Source: Cylindrospermum stagnale PCC 7417 (GTDB taxonomy: Bacteria; Cyanobacteriota; Cyanobacteriia; Cyanobacteriales; Nostocaceae). Taken from it: a stretch of 64,000 nucleotides of DNA. Where the stretch lies: positions 2,434,501 through 2,498,500 of the forward strand of contig NC_019757.1 in NCBI RefSeq assembly GCF_000317535.1, read 5' to 3'. This document shows, piece after piece, positions 53,722-62,242 of the stretch (positions within the stretch are counted from its first letter, which is position 1; every line of letters starts with the position of its first letter). Below the pieces are notes generated by a model that ran no database searches, was not told the DNA's origin, and worked only from the letters and a program-made list of their open reading frames with translations. The position numbers were made by a program, and so were the translations under genes.

Positions 53722-54012
53722 AACCAATTACTAATTTTCCTTTTGTCCTTTCAAAATGAGCAAACGGGCAGTAATCAAAGAAATAAAGCAAACAGTATCA
53801 AGATAATTTATATGCAATTATTTAAGTATTTAAGTATAAAAACCAAACTCATAGTTATGTTACTGGTAGTCAGTCTTTGCGCTTAGTTGTCAAGGTAGAG
53901 TGTCTGCGTATTAAGCAGCAAGCGGGGTTTATACAGGTTAATTACCCTGACCTGTTGAAGATATTAAAACACCAAACCTCACTGGGGGATAAATCCCCTA
54001 CCCGGCTTTCAT
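53722..54012. other. intergenic, no supported gene
   Basis: This stretch between the phosphatase fusion and hemH has no open frame or RNA that I can support. Confidence 0.3.
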
Positions 54013-54073
54013 CCCTGGACTAAAAGACACCAAAACCTAAAAACTTTTTGGGTTTTTAGGTTTTGATTCCAGG
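54013..54073. terminator. long hairpin downstream of hemH
   Basis: AAAACCTAAAAAC (54032-54044) and GTTTTTAGGTTTT (54052-54064) pair perfectly around 7 bases. An outer CCCTGGA (54013-54019)/TCCAGGG (54067-54073) extends the structure. It lies about 95 bases beyond the hemH stop and can end transcripts in either direction. Confidence 0.6.
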
Positions 54074-54167
54074 GTTTTCAGCCTACTTTCTTATAACCCA
54101 ATGCCCGATTCCTCTCTTACCAGTCAAGCCAAGTGGCTTCCTTGCCCTTCGGCGATTTTCTGGTGAT

Positions 54168-55334
54168 TTATTGCAACAGTCCAATCATGTGCAGTAAACC
54201 TTGACCGGTAACTAACTCGATGATTAAGGCGATAAAGCCTAGCATCGCAATCCGACCATTCCATACTTCGGCGCTAGTAGTCAAACCCCACTCCCATTGC
54301 TCTTGGGGGTACATTTTGACCCTTTTTTTCATCTGAGTAACTTGTGAAAGCTTCAGGCTGGGTCTTTCTAGGGAATCAATCACCAAGTCTGCCAGTGCTT
54401 TAATAAATACCGGATGGGTGTTGGGAGCGGCTGCGCGACGGAAGTTGTGAATTCCTGCTTCTTCGGCTATTTCTCGATACTCAATATCGATTTCTTGTAG
54501 TGTCTCGATGTGTTCAGAAACAAAACTAATCGGTACGACAACCAAATCCTTTACCCCTTGTGCCCCTAGTGCTTTGAGCGCATCCTCTGTGTAGGGTTGT
54601 AGCCATTCTACTGGGCCAACGCGACTTTGATAGGCTAATGTGTGGGGATTGGGGCGATTGAGGGTTTGCATGATTAGGGCAGTACATTCCTCAATTTCTT
54701 GCTGATAGGGGTCGCCGGCTTCTTCAACATAGCTTTTGGGAACACCATGAGCGCTAAAGAAGATATGCACCTCATCAGGGTTGGGATATTGATTGAGTTG
54801 TTGGATGATTAGTTCCGCCATTGCCTGGAGGTAGCCTGGTTCTTTGTACCAGGAGGGAATGACGGTGTATTCAAGGGGCTGAAGTTTGGGGTTTTCTTGC
54901 CAAAGCCGATCTAAAAGCCGGAAACTGGAACCACTAGTGCTGATGGAGAACTGGGGATACAGTGGCAGTATGACCAGGCTTTCGATATTGTCTTGGGTGA
55001 GAAGTGCGATCGCTTCTTCTGTGTAAGGATGCCAATAACGCATACCAACATAAATATTGGCTTCTTTACCCATAGCACCCAGTTGTGCTTTCAGGGCTTC
55101 CCCTTGCTCTTCAGTGATGCGTCGCAGTGGTGAACCGCCACCAATATGCTTATAGTTTGCCTGAGATGTTTTCTTTCGTCGCGTAGCAATAAACCAAGCT
55201 AGGGGCTTTTGCATCCAGCGAAAGGGGAGGCGGATAATTTCTGGATCAGAAAATAGGTTATACAGAAACGGCCCGACGTCTTCTAACTTATCAGGGCCTC
55301 CGAGATTGAGTAATAATACGCCTACACGACCCAT
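54168..55334 (-). CDS. hemH: ferrochelatase with C-terminal chlorophyll-binding (CAB) domain
   Basis: The 388-residue enzyme inserts ferrous iron into protoporphyrin IX. It begins [33 protein letters not shown] and has the metal-site His in [21 protein letters not shown] and Glu in [22 protein letters not shown]. After the catalytic domain (about residue 330) comes a linker and a hydrophobic helix [31 protein letters not shown] (about 352-388), the CAB signature shared with Hlips and typical of cyanobacterial and plastid type II ferrochelatases. The tail links haem synthesis to chlorophyll in the thylakoid. Start and length are normal. Confidence 0.96.
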   Translation of the reverse strand: MGRVGVLLLNLGGPDKLEDVGPFLYNLFSDPEIIRLPFRWMQKPLAWFIATRRKKTSQANYKHIGGGSPLRRITEEQGEALKAQLGAMGKEANIYVGMRYWHPYTEEAIALLTQDNIESLVILPLYPQFSISTSGSSFRLLDRLWQENPKLQPLEYTVIPSWYKEPGYLQAMAELIIQQLNQYPNPDEVHIFFSAHGVPKSYVEEAGDPYQQEIEECTALIMQTLNRPNPHTLAYQSRVGPVEWLQPYTEDALKALGAQGVKDLVVVPISFVSEHIETLQEIDIEYREIAEEAGIHNFRRAAAPNTHPVFIKALADLVIDSLERPSLKLSQVTQMKKRVKMYPQEQWEWGLTTSAEVWNGRIAMLGFIALIIELVTGQGLLHMIGLLQ

Positions 55335-55432
55335 AGCAGTTACTTTCCCCTAACCTTTCAGCTTTTTTACTAATGTTAACAATATATCTATATCTTTATT
55401 AAATATAAAGCTTTATCCGCAGGAAAGATGAA

Positions 55433-56056
55433 ATGGCAACAATTTTAAGGGATTGGAGTTACCGCTATCAGTGGCTATATGATGGAATATCGCGGTTAGC
55501 TGCCCTAGCTGTAGGCGGTGAGGGGCGTTTTCGCCAAATAGCTTTGCAAGGCTTAACAATTCACTCAGATACTCAGATATTAGATGTATGTTGTGGTAGT
55601 GGTCAAGCAACACAAGTTTTGGTGAAATATTCACAAAATGTAACAGGACTGGATGCCTCACCCTTGTCTCTGCGACGGGCGCAGCAAAATGTCCCTAGTG
55701 CTACTTATGTGGAAGCTTTTGCTGAAGATATGCCAATGGCTGATAATCTGTTTGATGTGGTGCATACCAGCGCGGCTTTACACGAAATGCAGCCGGCGCA
55801 ATTGCGAAAAATCATTAATGAAGTTTATCGCGTGTTGAAGCCGGGTGGAGTGTTTACACTTGTGGATTTTCACGCTCCCACAAATCCGATATTTTGGCCT
55901 GGAGTGTCACTGTTTTTACTGTTGTTTGAAACGGAAACAGCTTGGGAATTGTTGAAAACTGATTTACCTGGCTTGTTAAGAGAGATTGGTTTTGAGGTGG
56001 ATGAGCCAACTTTGTACGCAGGTGGAAGTTTGCAGGTGATACAGGCGCGGAAGTAG
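55433..56056 (+). CDS. class I SAM-dependent methyltransferase
   Basis: The 207-residue protein has the SAM-binding motif ILDVCCGSGQATQVLVKYSQNVTGLDASPLSLRRAQQ (about residues 44-80), motif II AEDMPMADNLFDVVHTSAALHEM and the later YRVLKPGGVFTLVDFHAP. This is the UbiE/COQ5-like Methyltransf_11 layout, which methylates quinones, lipids or small molecules. The substrate cannot be told. It is divergent from hemH with a 98-base gap, and a DUF29 gene follows 44 bases downstream on the same strand. Confidence 0.88.
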   Translation: MATILRDWSYRYQWLYDGISRLAALAVGGEGRFRQIALQGLTIHSDTQILDVCCGSGQATQVLVKYSQNVTGLDASPLSLRRAQQNVPSATYVEAFAEDMPMADNLFDVVHTSAALHEMQPAQLRKIINEVYRVLKPGGVFTLVDFHAPTNPIFWPGVSLFLLLFETETAWELLKTDLPGLLREIGFEVDEPTLYAGGSLQVIQARK

Positions 56057-56100
56057 ATTGTGATATTGAAAGTAGTGTATCAAGCTTGAGGTTAATAGAA

Positions 56101-56622
56101 ATGACACAAGAATTAATAGACCTTAGAACTTCTATTCAACAGGGAAGATACACAGATGCTTTGGCAATTGTTGATGAATTAGAGGGAATGAGTAAACAAG
56201 CTATTTTGCGGAATATCGAAGCTTATTTAAAGTTTCTGCTAATTCACTTGATTAAAAATAAAGTTGAGCAAAGGTTAACAAGTTCTTGGGCGTCTTCTAT
56301 TCGCAATTCTATTCGAGAAATCAAAAAGCTAAATCTTAAAGAGGATAAAAAATCATATTATGTCAATCAAGATGAATGGGTGAATTTGATTGAGGAGGAA
56401 GTGATTGAGGATGCAATTGCTGATGCGAGCGATGAAGTCATGAATGGTGCATACAGTCAATTTCAACTTGCTGATCTCATAGATAGAACACAGTTAATTT
56501 ATCTTACTTTAAAGTTTGTGTCGCTAACTTATTCCTATTCAGCGAAGGAATTACCCTCGGTTGTTGCTGAATTTTTAACTCAGCTACCGGGTGGTGAAGA
56601 TTGCAAAGCAGGTAAGCGGTGA
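56101..56622 (+). CDS. DUF29 family protein
   Basis: The 173-residue helical protein starts MTQELIDLRTSIQQGRYTDALAIVDELEGMSKQAILRNIEAYLKFLLIHLIKNKVEQRLTSSWASSIRNSIREI, a close match to the DUF29 family that is greatly expanded in cyanobacteria. I chose the ATG at 56101; the upstream TTG at 56086 adds five residues. The function is unknown. The protein has no membrane segment or nuclease motif that I can see. It is in line with the methyltransferase gene and may be cotranscribed. Confidence 0.85.
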   Translation: MTQELIDLRTSIQQGRYTDALAIVDELEGMSKQAILRNIEAYLKFLLIHLIKNKVEQRLTSSWASSIRNSIREIKKLNLKEDKKSYYVNQDEWVNLIEEEVIEDAIADASDEVMNGAYSQFQLADLIDRTQLIYLTLKFVSLTYSYSAKELPSVVAEFLTQLPGGEDCKAGKR

Positions 56623-56644
56623 TGAGGAAATATGATTCATATCG

Positions 56645-56703
56645 CAGCACCCCACCCCCGTAAAGCCGTGCTTTACGTCCCCTCCCCGCTTGCAAGGAGG
56701 GGA
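56645..56703. repeat. dispersed GC-rich repeat
   Basis: The stretch CACCCCACCCCCGTAAAGCC through GTGCTTTACG to CCCTCCCCGCTTGCAAGGAGGGG contains two hairpins: GTAAAGC/GCTTTAC and CCCTCC/GGAGGG. It lies between the convergent DUF29 and kinase genes and resembles the element at 31748. Confidence 0.5.
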
Positions 56704-56716
56704 TTTAGGAAAGAGT

Positions 56717-57235
56717 TTAAAGACTGGATAGCCAATTTTGTGCTGCTTTTGGCGACTCTAAATGTACAATTCTCAAATGGCTGTATTCTGGTTGTGCAAA
56801 TAATGGTGGAAATTGTCGGCGATTTCTTGGAAAACTTGTCAGCGCCCACAAAATTATTGAATCTTTGCTAAAGGTGGTTTTCCAGGTTTCCCGATTACCA
56901 TTGCAGACTTCTTGTTGTGTTACTACCCGATGCCATGTCCGCCGAATTACGCGGCTCATAACGACTGTAAAAGAATAATCTAACCAAATAATAGTATCAG
57001 CCTGCCCCCAAACGATATCCCGTACCTGGCTGTAATTACCATCTACTACCCAACTACTACCTGAAAGCGCCTGAGAAACCCTCTCGCGCATCACATCATT
57101 TGGCGCTTCCACCCAATTAGGTTCCCAGTGCAGATAATCTAATTCGACATGGGGAATGGCAAGACTTTGAGAAATTTGCTTCGCCAAAGTCGTTTTACCC
57201 GTACCACTTGTTCCAACTACAGAAATACGCTGCAT
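56717..57235 (-). CDS. small P-loop kinase (adenylate kinase/FlaR-like)
   Basis: The 172-residue protein starts MQRISVVGTSGTGKTTLAKQIS at the ATG at 57235, which puts Walker A (GTSGTGKTT) at residues 8-16, as usual. The frame continues upstream 18 codons without need. Further features are HVELDYLHWEPNW, WVVDGNYSQVRDIVWGQADTIIWLDYSF and the arginine-rich lid region SRVIRRTWHRVVT. It belongs to the adenylate-kinase-related group sometimes called topology modulation protein FlaR. The substrate is unknown. Its ATG is 58 bases beyond the end of the NACHT-FGE gene on the same strand. Confidence 0.82.
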   Translation of the reverse strand: MQRISVVGTSGTGKTTLAKQISQSLAIPHVELDYLHWEPNWVEAPNDVMRERVSQALSGSSWVVDGNYSQVRDIVWGQADTIIWLDYSFTVVMSRVIRRTWHRVVTQQEVCNGNRETWKTTFSKDSIILWALTSFPRNRRQFPPLFAQPEYSHLRIVHLESPKAAQNWLSSL

Positions 57236-57292
57236 TTTCAGAAAAAATTTTAACGCTCGCTTAAAACAAAAGAAGGGCAAAAGTATCAAGGG

Positions 57293-60200
57293 CTAAGAAG
57301 TTCTCGCAGCAGAACACGCAACCCGAAAACCATTGTCGTTGTTGCCGATATTATATAAGTAGCTGTTGCGTACCGCCGAACGGCAATACCAACGATTGGT
57401 GAACCAAGAACCACCGCGCACCAAGCCACAGCCATTAGGTTTATCATTTTTATCTATCCAAACACTTCCATCTGACGGCGCTCCCTCATAATTTTCATGC
57501 CAAGAGTCTGCACACAACTCCAAAACTAACCCATGCATTTCACACAAACCAAAAGCATTAGCTACCTGAAACATCCCGACTGGTGTTGTTTCACGATAAG
57601 GTGTTTCACCGAGATGATTTGCCAAATTGGTTGAAATAGTCTCCCCAAAGTGAAAAGGGGTGGTTGTTCCTGCTCGACAGCCATATTCCCACTCTGCTTC
57701 ACTCGGTAGTCGAAATTCTCGCCCTGTATGCTGGGAAAGACGCGCACAAAATTCCACAGCATCGTACCAGGAGACACTCTCTACAGGACGTTCAGCACCT
57801 TTGAATTGAGAAATATCAGGGTTAAGCGCACGTTCTACCTGGGGTAAGGCTACAACTGCTTGCCATTGCGCCTGAGTTACTGGATACTTACCCATTAGGA
57901 ATGGGGCAACAGTTACTTTATGTTGAGGTTGTTCTCTATCGTTTTCTCTATCGTTTGACCCTTTTTCTTCTGGGGGTGCGCCCATCAAAAACGAACCACC
58001 GGGAATTTCCACCATTTCCAATATCACCTCATTACCTAAGTCTATGTTCTCTGTGGGCGGATGTTCTACTAACTGAATTGACTCCAAACCATTCTTGATT
58101 TCTGCAATCAGCATGGGAATTTCTTCCCCTAACTGCTTTAGTGCTATAGCTGCTTCTCTGCGAATTTTAAATACTTCGCTGTTATTTTCTAAAAGTTTAC
58201 GCAGACGAGGAATAGCTGGGGTAGCATCTTTGCCCATTGTTCTCAAATCATTCACAGCACGGGTGCGATATTCTGGCTCTGGTGCGGAAAGTTCTTTAAT
58301 CAAGTTCTTAATCCGCTCTTTGCGTTGTGCTTTTTTAATCTCCTCTGGGTCTAGATTTGCCTTCTTCAGCAATTGCTCAATTACAGAATCTGGGATATTG
58401 AGTTCTTTTTTCTTAAATTCACAGCAGTCCCATAGTGCTAACAAAAAGCCTTTAATCTCTTTCAGATTTTCTGTTTTTTCACCAATATCTTTTAAGAGTT
58501 TTTCCCAAGTTTCGGCATTATCTTGATGTTGTTGAACTAGATACAACCCAGCCAAATACTCTGCTAAGGGGTCTAAATTAATCCGCACCTTGTCTGGTTC
58601 TACTTTTTGTAATAGGTTCAAAGTGGCTTGTAAGTAGTTCAAACGGGTGTTGGTTTCATTGGGGTCAATTTCAACGAGGGCTGTTTCGGCAGTTTTCCTG
58701 AGAATTGGTGCAGGACGGTAGGTATTTTCTAAGCACTTCCAAGCAATGATTTCTACTTCTCGATGGACTGCTAACTGTTTGGCTGCATCAGCTTGGGGGT
58801 GAAGCTTATTCAAGTAACTCAGCATTAATTCTGGGATATTTTCTGGAAGTTCTGTATTTCCCTGTTTGGCGGCAATCATCTGGTCAGCATAGAGTTTTGC
58901 TAACATAATTGTGATGTTGCGCTGCCCTACCATGCGGTTGAGACGAGAACAAGCGTTATAAAATTCTTCGTCATCAAATAGGTTACGGCATTTATACAAC
59001 TTGAGATATTCACCGAGAAATTCTGATATTCGTTCTCCTTCAACCCTCATTGGTTGGAGGATGCATTTAGTCAAACCTCGAAGTTCTCCTTCTAGTCGTG
59101 ATGTGAAAACTAGGGCATTAATGATGGGATTTTCGGTTAATGCAGCAAGGATTTTATTACAGGTTGACTTTTCCATCTCGGAAAAGTGGTCAACAATTAC
59201 TAAGACTCGTCGCTGTCGCAATAGGTTCTTGAGATATTCGGGGCTGATTTCTTCATTTTCTGTATTTGTCAAGTCTTGCAGTTGCTTGCGAATCATTTCT
59301 AGGAAGTTTTCATTTTCTTGCAACTCGCGGTCAATGAGTATAGGTAACATCCGATGCTTACTAAGCTTACCTTCCATCCCCCAATTAGCAATTTGACAAG
59401 CAAGGCTGGTTTTACCTGCACCACCTTCTCCCTGAATTAGTACACAAAATTGTTGTTCTCTCAGCATTTGTGCTTTGAGCGCATTTTGGAGTTTTGTGTG
59501 TTCTGCTGTCGGGTTCTCGTCGTTAACCTGGTCAGGAAACAGGGTTTGGTTGTTGAAAAAAACAGGTTGGGGAAGGTGGGTTGTGCGATCGCGTTTTACA
59601 ATGTCTTTATCCAGAAATTCTATCTTCACTGACTCAAAATACTTTTCTACCCACGCATCCAATACCTTGGGGCTGTGCTTGAAAATTAATAACTTCTGAA
59701 GCGGTACTTCTAAGCCAATTCCAGGTATCTTGTATGTCTGGGGCAATATTTTATCTAGGCTAAGTAACCACAGTGGACGGATGGCAAATATACCCAAATA
59801 ACCCGCCCCTGCTAGTAACGCAAATATCCCCGGATTTTTAATTACCCACTGAATGCCACGATAAATTATTCTGTCCTGCAATTGATTTAACTTGGTTTGC
59901 AGGGCGTTTCTGGTTAAGCGGAGTTCTTGCTGTTGTAGTTTTAGATTTGCCCATGCTTGCGGTTTGGCATCGAGACGAGTTAGGGCTTTCTCTATTTGTT
60001 GCTTGAGAATTTCTAATTTAGCAATTTGCTGTAAGTCTAACTCAGATATTCTATTAGCTCGCTGTTGAGCCGACCTGCCAATATCAATTAAGGCCCGAAC
60101 GGAACTGCTACGAACTGCTTCATCTCCATCCCCCAGTGTTTCCACCAAGTCAGAAACAGCATCCTGTGCCGACCAACCCATTTTACCCAAGGCAGAAGCG

Positions 60201-60457
60201 GCATGAGTGCGGATAGCTGCATCACTATTACTCAGTGCTTCTGCTAAGGATGGAACCGCGTCTTCCCCGCATTTCACTACAGCATCACTCGCAGATGTGA
60301 GCGCTTTTACATTTTTGAATTGCTGAATTTGGGTGTAAATACCCACCTGAGTACATTGCTGCGCCCGGACGCTACTGTTAAGTAATAAAGGTAACGATAA
60401 ACTGAGGAGCGCAGCGTTAAGCCATAGGGGAAGTTTCTCTGAGATGCCCTTAGCCAT
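57293..60457 (-). CDS. membrane NACHT ATPase with HEAT repeats and FGE-sulfatase domain
   Basis: The 1054-residue protein starts with a signal peptide (about 1-32, ending VRA) and HEAT repeats (60-130: DAVPSLAEALSNSDAAIRTHAASALGKMG). A coiled coil and a membrane helix follow (about 212-232). A NACHT ATPase comes next, with Walker A GEGGAGKTS (about 342-350) and Walker B RRVLVIVDHFSEME, then more HEAT repeats (EYRTRAVNDLRTMGKDATPAIPRL). The C-terminal 240 residues are an FGE/DUF323-type domain (GGSFLMGAPPEE, MGKYPVTQAQW, FRLPSEAEWEYGCRAG, VRGGSW, GFRVAC). The usual GNVWEWC motif reads GLVLELC here. By analogy with other STAND proteins it may sense a trigger, but the N-terminal repeats would be periplasmic. 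The function is unknown. Confidence 0.85.
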   Translation of the reverse strand: MAKGISEKLPLWLNAALLSLSLPLLLNSSVRAQQCTQVGIYTQIQQFKNVKALTSASDAVVKCGEDAVPSLAEALSNSDAAIRTHAASALGKMGWSAQDAVSDLVETLGDGDEAVRSSSVRALIDIGRSAQQRANRISELDLQQIAKLEILKQQIEKALTRLDAKPQAWANLKLQQQELRLTRNALQTKLNQLQDRIIYRGIQWVIKNPGIFALLAGAGYLGIFAIRPLWLLSLDKILPQTYKIPGIGLEVPLQKLLIFKHSPKVLDAWVEKYFESVKIEFLDKDIVKRDRTTHLPQPVFFNNQTLFPDQVNDENPTAEHTKLQNALKAQMLREQQFCVLIQGEGGAGKTSLACQIANWGMEGKLSKHRMLPILIDRELQENENFLEMIRKQLQDLTNTENEEISPEYLKNLLRQRRVLVIVDHFSEMEKSTCNKILAALTENPIINALVFTSRLEGELRGLTKCILQPMRVEGERISEFLGEYLKLYKCRNLFDDEEFYNACSRLNRMVGQRNITIMLAKLYADQMIAAKQGNTELPENIPELMLSYLNKLHPQADAAKQLAVHREVEIIAWKCLENTYRPAPILRKTAETALVEIDPNETNTRLNYLQATLNLLQKVEPDKVRINLDPLAEYLAGLYLVQQHQDNAETWEKLLKDIGEKTENLKEIKGFLLALWDCCEFKKKELNIPDSVIEQLLKKANLDPEEIKKAQRKERIKNLIKELSAPEPEYRTRAVNDLRTMGKDATPAIPRLRKLLENNSEVFKIRREAAIALKQLGEEIPMLIAEIKNGLESIQLVEHPPTENIDLGNEVILEMVEIPGGSFLMGAPPEEKGSNDRENDREQPQHKVTVAPFLMGKYPVTQAQWQAVVALPQVERALNPDISQFKGAERPVESVSWYDAVEFCARLSQHTGREFRLPSEAEWEYGCRAGTTTPFHFGETISTNLANHLGETPYRETTPVGMFQVANAFGLCEMHGLVLELCADSWHENYEGAPSDGSVWIDKNDKPNGCGLVRGGSWFTNRWYCRSAVRNSYLYNIGNNDNGFRVACSAARTS

Positions 60458-60475
60458 GTACTCACTAAACCATAT

Positions 60476-61717
60476 TTAAGTCGTGTACTCTGCGTTAATT
60501 TTCACATAGTCGTAACTTAAATCACAACCCCAAGCTTTACCCGTGCCATGACCATTACCCACGCTGACGGAAATTAACACAGTATCATCTTTGAGATAAG
60601 CACCCGTCGCCGCCTGTTTCAAATATGCACTTGCTGCGGCACGGTCAAAAGGTAAAGGTTGACCATTTTCCAACATTAAAAAATCTCCTAGCTTGATTTG
60701 CAGATTTGCTTCTTCAAAGGGTATACCTGCACGTCCAGCAGCGGCGGCGATGCGTCCCCAGTTGGGATCACGGCCAAAGATTGCAGACTTAACTAAGGAT
60801 GAGCCGGCAATGGTTTTGGCGATTTGGCGGGCTGATATTTCATCGTGGGCCCCTGTGACTTGCACTTCAATCAGACAAGTTGCACCTTCACCATCACGGG
60901 CGATCGCTTTTGCTAAATGCTGGCATACTGCTGTTAACATCGCCTCTAATTTTTCAGCTTCTGCACCCATCTCAATAATAGCTGGGGTGCGAGATTGACC
61001 ATTTGCCAGGGCAATTAAGCTGTCGTTGGTGCTGGTATCACCATCAACGGTGATCGAATTAAAGCTTCTATCAGCCGCCCTGGTTAACATTTGCTGCCAA
61101 AGGGTGGGGGAAACAGCAGCATCACAGGTGACAAAAGCCAGCATGGTTGCCATGTTGGGATGAATCATTCCTGAACCTTTGGCAATACCACCAATTCGCA
61201 CGGGGCGATCGCCTATAGTTGTTTCTAAGGCAATAGATTTTGTTACCAAATCTGTGGTGATAATCGCCCCAGATGCGGCACTTGAGCCTGTTTCTGAAAG
61301 TGCTGCTACCAGTTTGGGAATGCCACTACTCAAAGCATCCATTTTAATTCGTTGACCGATGACGCCAGTAGAAGCCAGTAGAATCGCATCGGTAGAAATA
61401 CCCAACTCTTTCGCTAATAACTCGGCACTTTCTTCAGCATCACGCACACCTTGATTACCTGTAGCGGCGTTTGCTTGTCCAGCGTTGCAGAGTATAGCCC
61501 TGATGCTATGTTTGGCTTGCAAGCGTTGACGACAAAAGTCCACACAGGCGGCTTTAACTTGGCTAGTGGTGAATACACCAGCAGCGATCGCATCCACATC
61601 TGACAATATTAAAGCTAAATCGGGCAATCCTGAAGGTTTCAGTCCAGCGGTAATTCCTGCCGCTTTATACCCTCTAGCCGCTGTAACGCCACCAGTAATT
61701 TCCTGCCAGTCTCCCAT
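60476..61717 (-). CDS. argJ: bifunctional ornithine acetyltransferase/N-acetylglutamate synthase
   Basis: The 413-residue enzyme moves the acetyl group from N-acetylornithine to glutamate in the cyclic arginine pathway. It begins MGDWQEITGGVTAARGYKAAGITAGLKPSG. It contains the self-cleavage site in KGSGMIHPNMATMLAFVTCDA, where Thr (about residue 190) becomes the N-terminal nucleophile of the beta chain. Later motifs are SFNSITVDGDTSTNDS, IFGRDPNWGRIAAAAGRAG and GCDLSYDYVKINAEYTT at the end. GGGGA just upstream supports the ATG at 61717 over a TTG at 61732. The NACHT-FGE gene follows 18 bases downstream on the same strand. Confidence 0.96.
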   Translation of the reverse strand: MGDWQEITGGVTAARGYKAAGITAGLKPSGLPDLALILSDVDAIAAGVFTTSQVKAACVDFCRQRLQAKHSIRAILCNAGQANAATGNQGVRDAEESAELLAKELGISTDAILLASTGVIGQRIKMDALSSGIPKLVAALSETGSSAASGAIITTDLVTKSIALETTIGDRPVRIGGIAKGSGMIHPNMATMLAFVTCDAAVSPTLWQQMLTRAADRSFNSITVDGDTSTNDSLIALANGQSRTPAIIEMGAEAEKLEAMLTAVCQHLAKAIARDGEGATCLIEVQVTGAHDEISARQIAKTIAGSSLVKSAIFGRDPNWGRIAAAAGRAGIPFEEANLQIKLGDFLMLENGQPLPFDRAAASAYLKQAATGAYLKDDTVLISVSVGNGHGTGKAWGCDLSYDYVKINAEYTT

Positions 61718-61950
61718 GTTTATTCCCCACAATTATTAGATCAGCTAGGTCGGTAGATTGCTGCTCCGTGCCTTCCTCAGAACCGTGCTTGCGACTTTTA
61801 GCGCTCACGGCTCTGGTTAATCATCTATCTATATTGTGAGTTTATCTGCTGATGGCAATAATTAAGCAGCGGTTGGTGTTGAGGATAATTATTTTTAGCT
61901 TTTTATCAGTGATAGTTTGGAACTCCCAACCTTTGATCAGAAGACAAATA

Positions 61951-62042
61951 CAAAAAGGAGAGCTACCTAAGTTGCTCTCCAGATCATCAGGGTTCATCTA
62001 CATAACACACTATAGCATTTTAACAGTGAGGGGTTAGACCCA
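61951..62042 (-). ncRNA. small-RNA-like unit A with intrinsic terminator
   Basis: On the minus strand the unit starts near GGGTCTAACCCC and continues through TGTAGATG and CCTGATGA. It ends in a hairpin GGAGAGC-N10-GCTCTCC (61980 to 61957) followed by TTTTTG. A hairpin plus T-run is a standard intrinsic terminator. The same layout is repeated 144 bases upstream (unit B). No open frame is conserved. It could be an independent sRNA or the processed 3' end of gatB mRNA. Confidence 0.6.
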
Positions 62043-62093
62043 TAATTAAGAATCTTGCTAAAAATACTTAAATTAAGACACCAGCAGCAAACA

Positions 62094-62186
62094 GAAAAAC
62101 GGAGAGCTACTTAAGTGGCTCTCCAACTCATCAGGTTGCATCTACAAAGCAAAGTATAGCAGCTTAGGGATGAGGGGTCTGACCCA
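62094..62186 (-). ncRNA. small-RNA-like unit B with intrinsic terminator
   Basis: The unit reads GGGTCAGACCCC, then GCTATACTTTG, TGTAGATG, ACCTGATGA and the hairpin GGAGAGC-N10-GCTCTCC (62124 to 62101), followed by GTTTTTCTG. Differences from unit A lie mostly in loops: the first hairpin keeps GGGT/ACCC pairing while its loop changes. That pattern suggests a selected RNA structure rather than a mere duplicated terminator. The GTATTTT-A-CA-GAT stretch upstream of both units may hold their promoters. Confidence 0.6.
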
Positions 62187-62242
62187 TTTATTAGTGTCGT
62201 TTTGTAAAGATCTGGTGAAAATACGGTTGGCTATACCTAGTG

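Noticed and set aside
55335-55432. HLR1-like site between hemH and the methyltransferase
   Set aside because: A single GTTAACATT does not make a pair of TTACA half-sites with the right spacing.
61852-62037. 61-codon plus-strand frame in the argJ-gatB gap
   Set aside because: It runs through the small-RNA-like unit and its terminator, and the parallel unit B does not keep the frame.
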